A stretch of 64,000 nucleotides of DNA from DASQZK01 sp963764345 (GTDB taxonomy: Bacteria; Bacteroidota; Bacteroidia; Bacteroidales; GCA-2748055). Location: assembly GCA_963764345.1 (NCBI GenBank), contig CAVXSF010000004.1:62001-126000 (forward strand). Direction: 5' to 3'. Shown here piece by piece: positions 63,673-64,000 of this stretch. The position numbers were made by a program, and so were the translations under genes. The notes under the pieces are model-generated. The model was given only the letters and a program-made list of their open reading frames with translations, searched no databases and was not told where the DNA came from. Position 1 is the stretch's first letter; every line of letters begins with the position of its first letter.

Positions 63673-64000
63673 CTAATACTTATCCCAGAACACCTTCTCA
63701 GTCGTGATATTTGCTTTCTGAGCCGGTGCATTCGCATTCAGTGTCAGTTCGTCGTTAAAATACGGCCATGACACGGGATAATCGCGAGTTCTCTGAACAG
63801 GTACGACACCACTTCCGTCAGGTCCGCCACTCATTTGTCCTGCAATACCGGTATCCGTCAAGTTCGGATTCATAGGATCGAACATTCTGGGATATCCGGT
63901 TCTGCGGTAGTCGGTGTACTGATCGTGCGATGTACCAAAGCTGGAAAGCCATTTTTCTGTCATGATAAGTTCCAGTTGTCCTGCAGGAGTTGCAATATTG
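63673..64000 (-). CDS. SusD/RagB-family protein, C-terminal part
   Basis: The minus-strand frame is open from the window edge through IATPAGQLELIMTEKWLSSF, DQYTDYRRTGYPRMFDPMNP and RDYPVSWPYFNDELTLNANA to a stop at 63673. The QLELIMTEKWLS and tyrosine/arginine-rich DYRRTGYP segments are typical for the end of SusD_like_2 proteins, which bind glycans on the cell surface with a TonB-dependent SusC transporter. About 108 residues are visible; the N-terminal part and the expected susC lie outside the window. Confidence 0.85.
   Translation of the reverse strand, partial: NIATPAGQLELIMTEKWLSSFGTSHDQYTDYRRTGYPRMFDPMNPNLTDTGIAGQMSGGPDGSGVVPVQRTRDYPVSWPYFNDELTLNANAPAQKANITTEKVFWDKY

Overview
The window looks like chromosomal DNA of a Bacteroidota member, probably Bacteroidales-like. 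The evidence is a SusD/SusE-type glycan uptake pair at the right edge, a FeoA-FeoB fusion, the phylum-typical families DUF4831, DUF5606, DUF3276 (PUR-alpha-like) and a two-part ~316-residue NusB, several TAnnTTTG -7 promoter elements, and many lipoproteins. No rRNA, tRNA, CRISPR array or prophage was seen.

Layout. 1-6.8 kb: an OPT-family transporter cut by the left edge, a MORN-repeat protein, a thioredoxin-like protein, a DUF4831 lipoprotein, NAD(P)HX repair enzyme (nnrE-nnrD fusion) and a POT peptide transporter. 6.8-13.6 kb: a mobile-element island made of two direct IS1380-family copies around a degraded GH127-like gene, an MFS transporter, an IS4-type transposase remnant and a HigBA toxin-antitoxin pair. 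The outer flanks share one 4-bp duplication (AGTT) and the inner flanks share another (AGCA), and the island splits a dispersed intergenic repeat. 14.2-24 kb: GH26 mannanase, class II photolyase, FtsX-type permease, LysM/periplasmic-binding protein, purC, phoH. 24-32 kb: SAM hydrolase, mazG, then the conserved run DUF5606-dnaJ-like-coaE-ybbR-yajC-DUF1573-nusB, DUF3276, and a thiamine-binding DUF77 protein beside an unknown protein. 32-36.6 kb: iron/metal region (feoAB, Cys-rich partner, small membrane protein, HMA-domain lipoprotein). 36.7-45 kb: ornithine carbamoyltransferase with carbamate kinase, a lipoprotein, ftsK, a LolA-like protein and a PgpH-type 7TM-HD phosphodiesterase. 45-54.8 kb: a sugar module (GH127 enzyme, two TIM-barrel isomerase/epimerases, Na+/solute symporter, class II aldolase, AraC regulator). 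54.8-59.3 kb: NlpC/P60 peptidase, YbjQ-like protein, Nudix hydrolase and a large repeat field. 60-62.4 kb: cysD-cysN sulfate activation. 62.6-64 kb: SusE/SusD-like genes.

Two features cut across the regions. First, six conserved genes (photolyase, purC, DUF1573, nusB, GH127, cysN) and possibly a tiny membrane-protein gene are each broken by exactly one extra base, mostly in a short homopolymer. Removing that base restores a family-typical protein in every case, so insertion errors in the assembly are more likely than real decay. Second, intergenic spaces hold a modular repeat family: G-rich 8-mer arrays, a block with a TCCCC-TTTA-GGGGA hairpin, and AGACGTGA/TCACGTCT hairpins. It occurs at 6.8-7.1, 52.6-53.7 and 56.8-58.7 kb, with a separate ~500-bp degenerate inverted repeat pair at 13.6-14.1 and 56.2-56.8 kb.

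No convincing new defence or enzymatic system was found. The least ordinary items are the IS island with exchanged target duplications, the modular repeats, the kinase-less sugar module with candidate operator half-sites, and the unknown protein next to the DUF77 gene.
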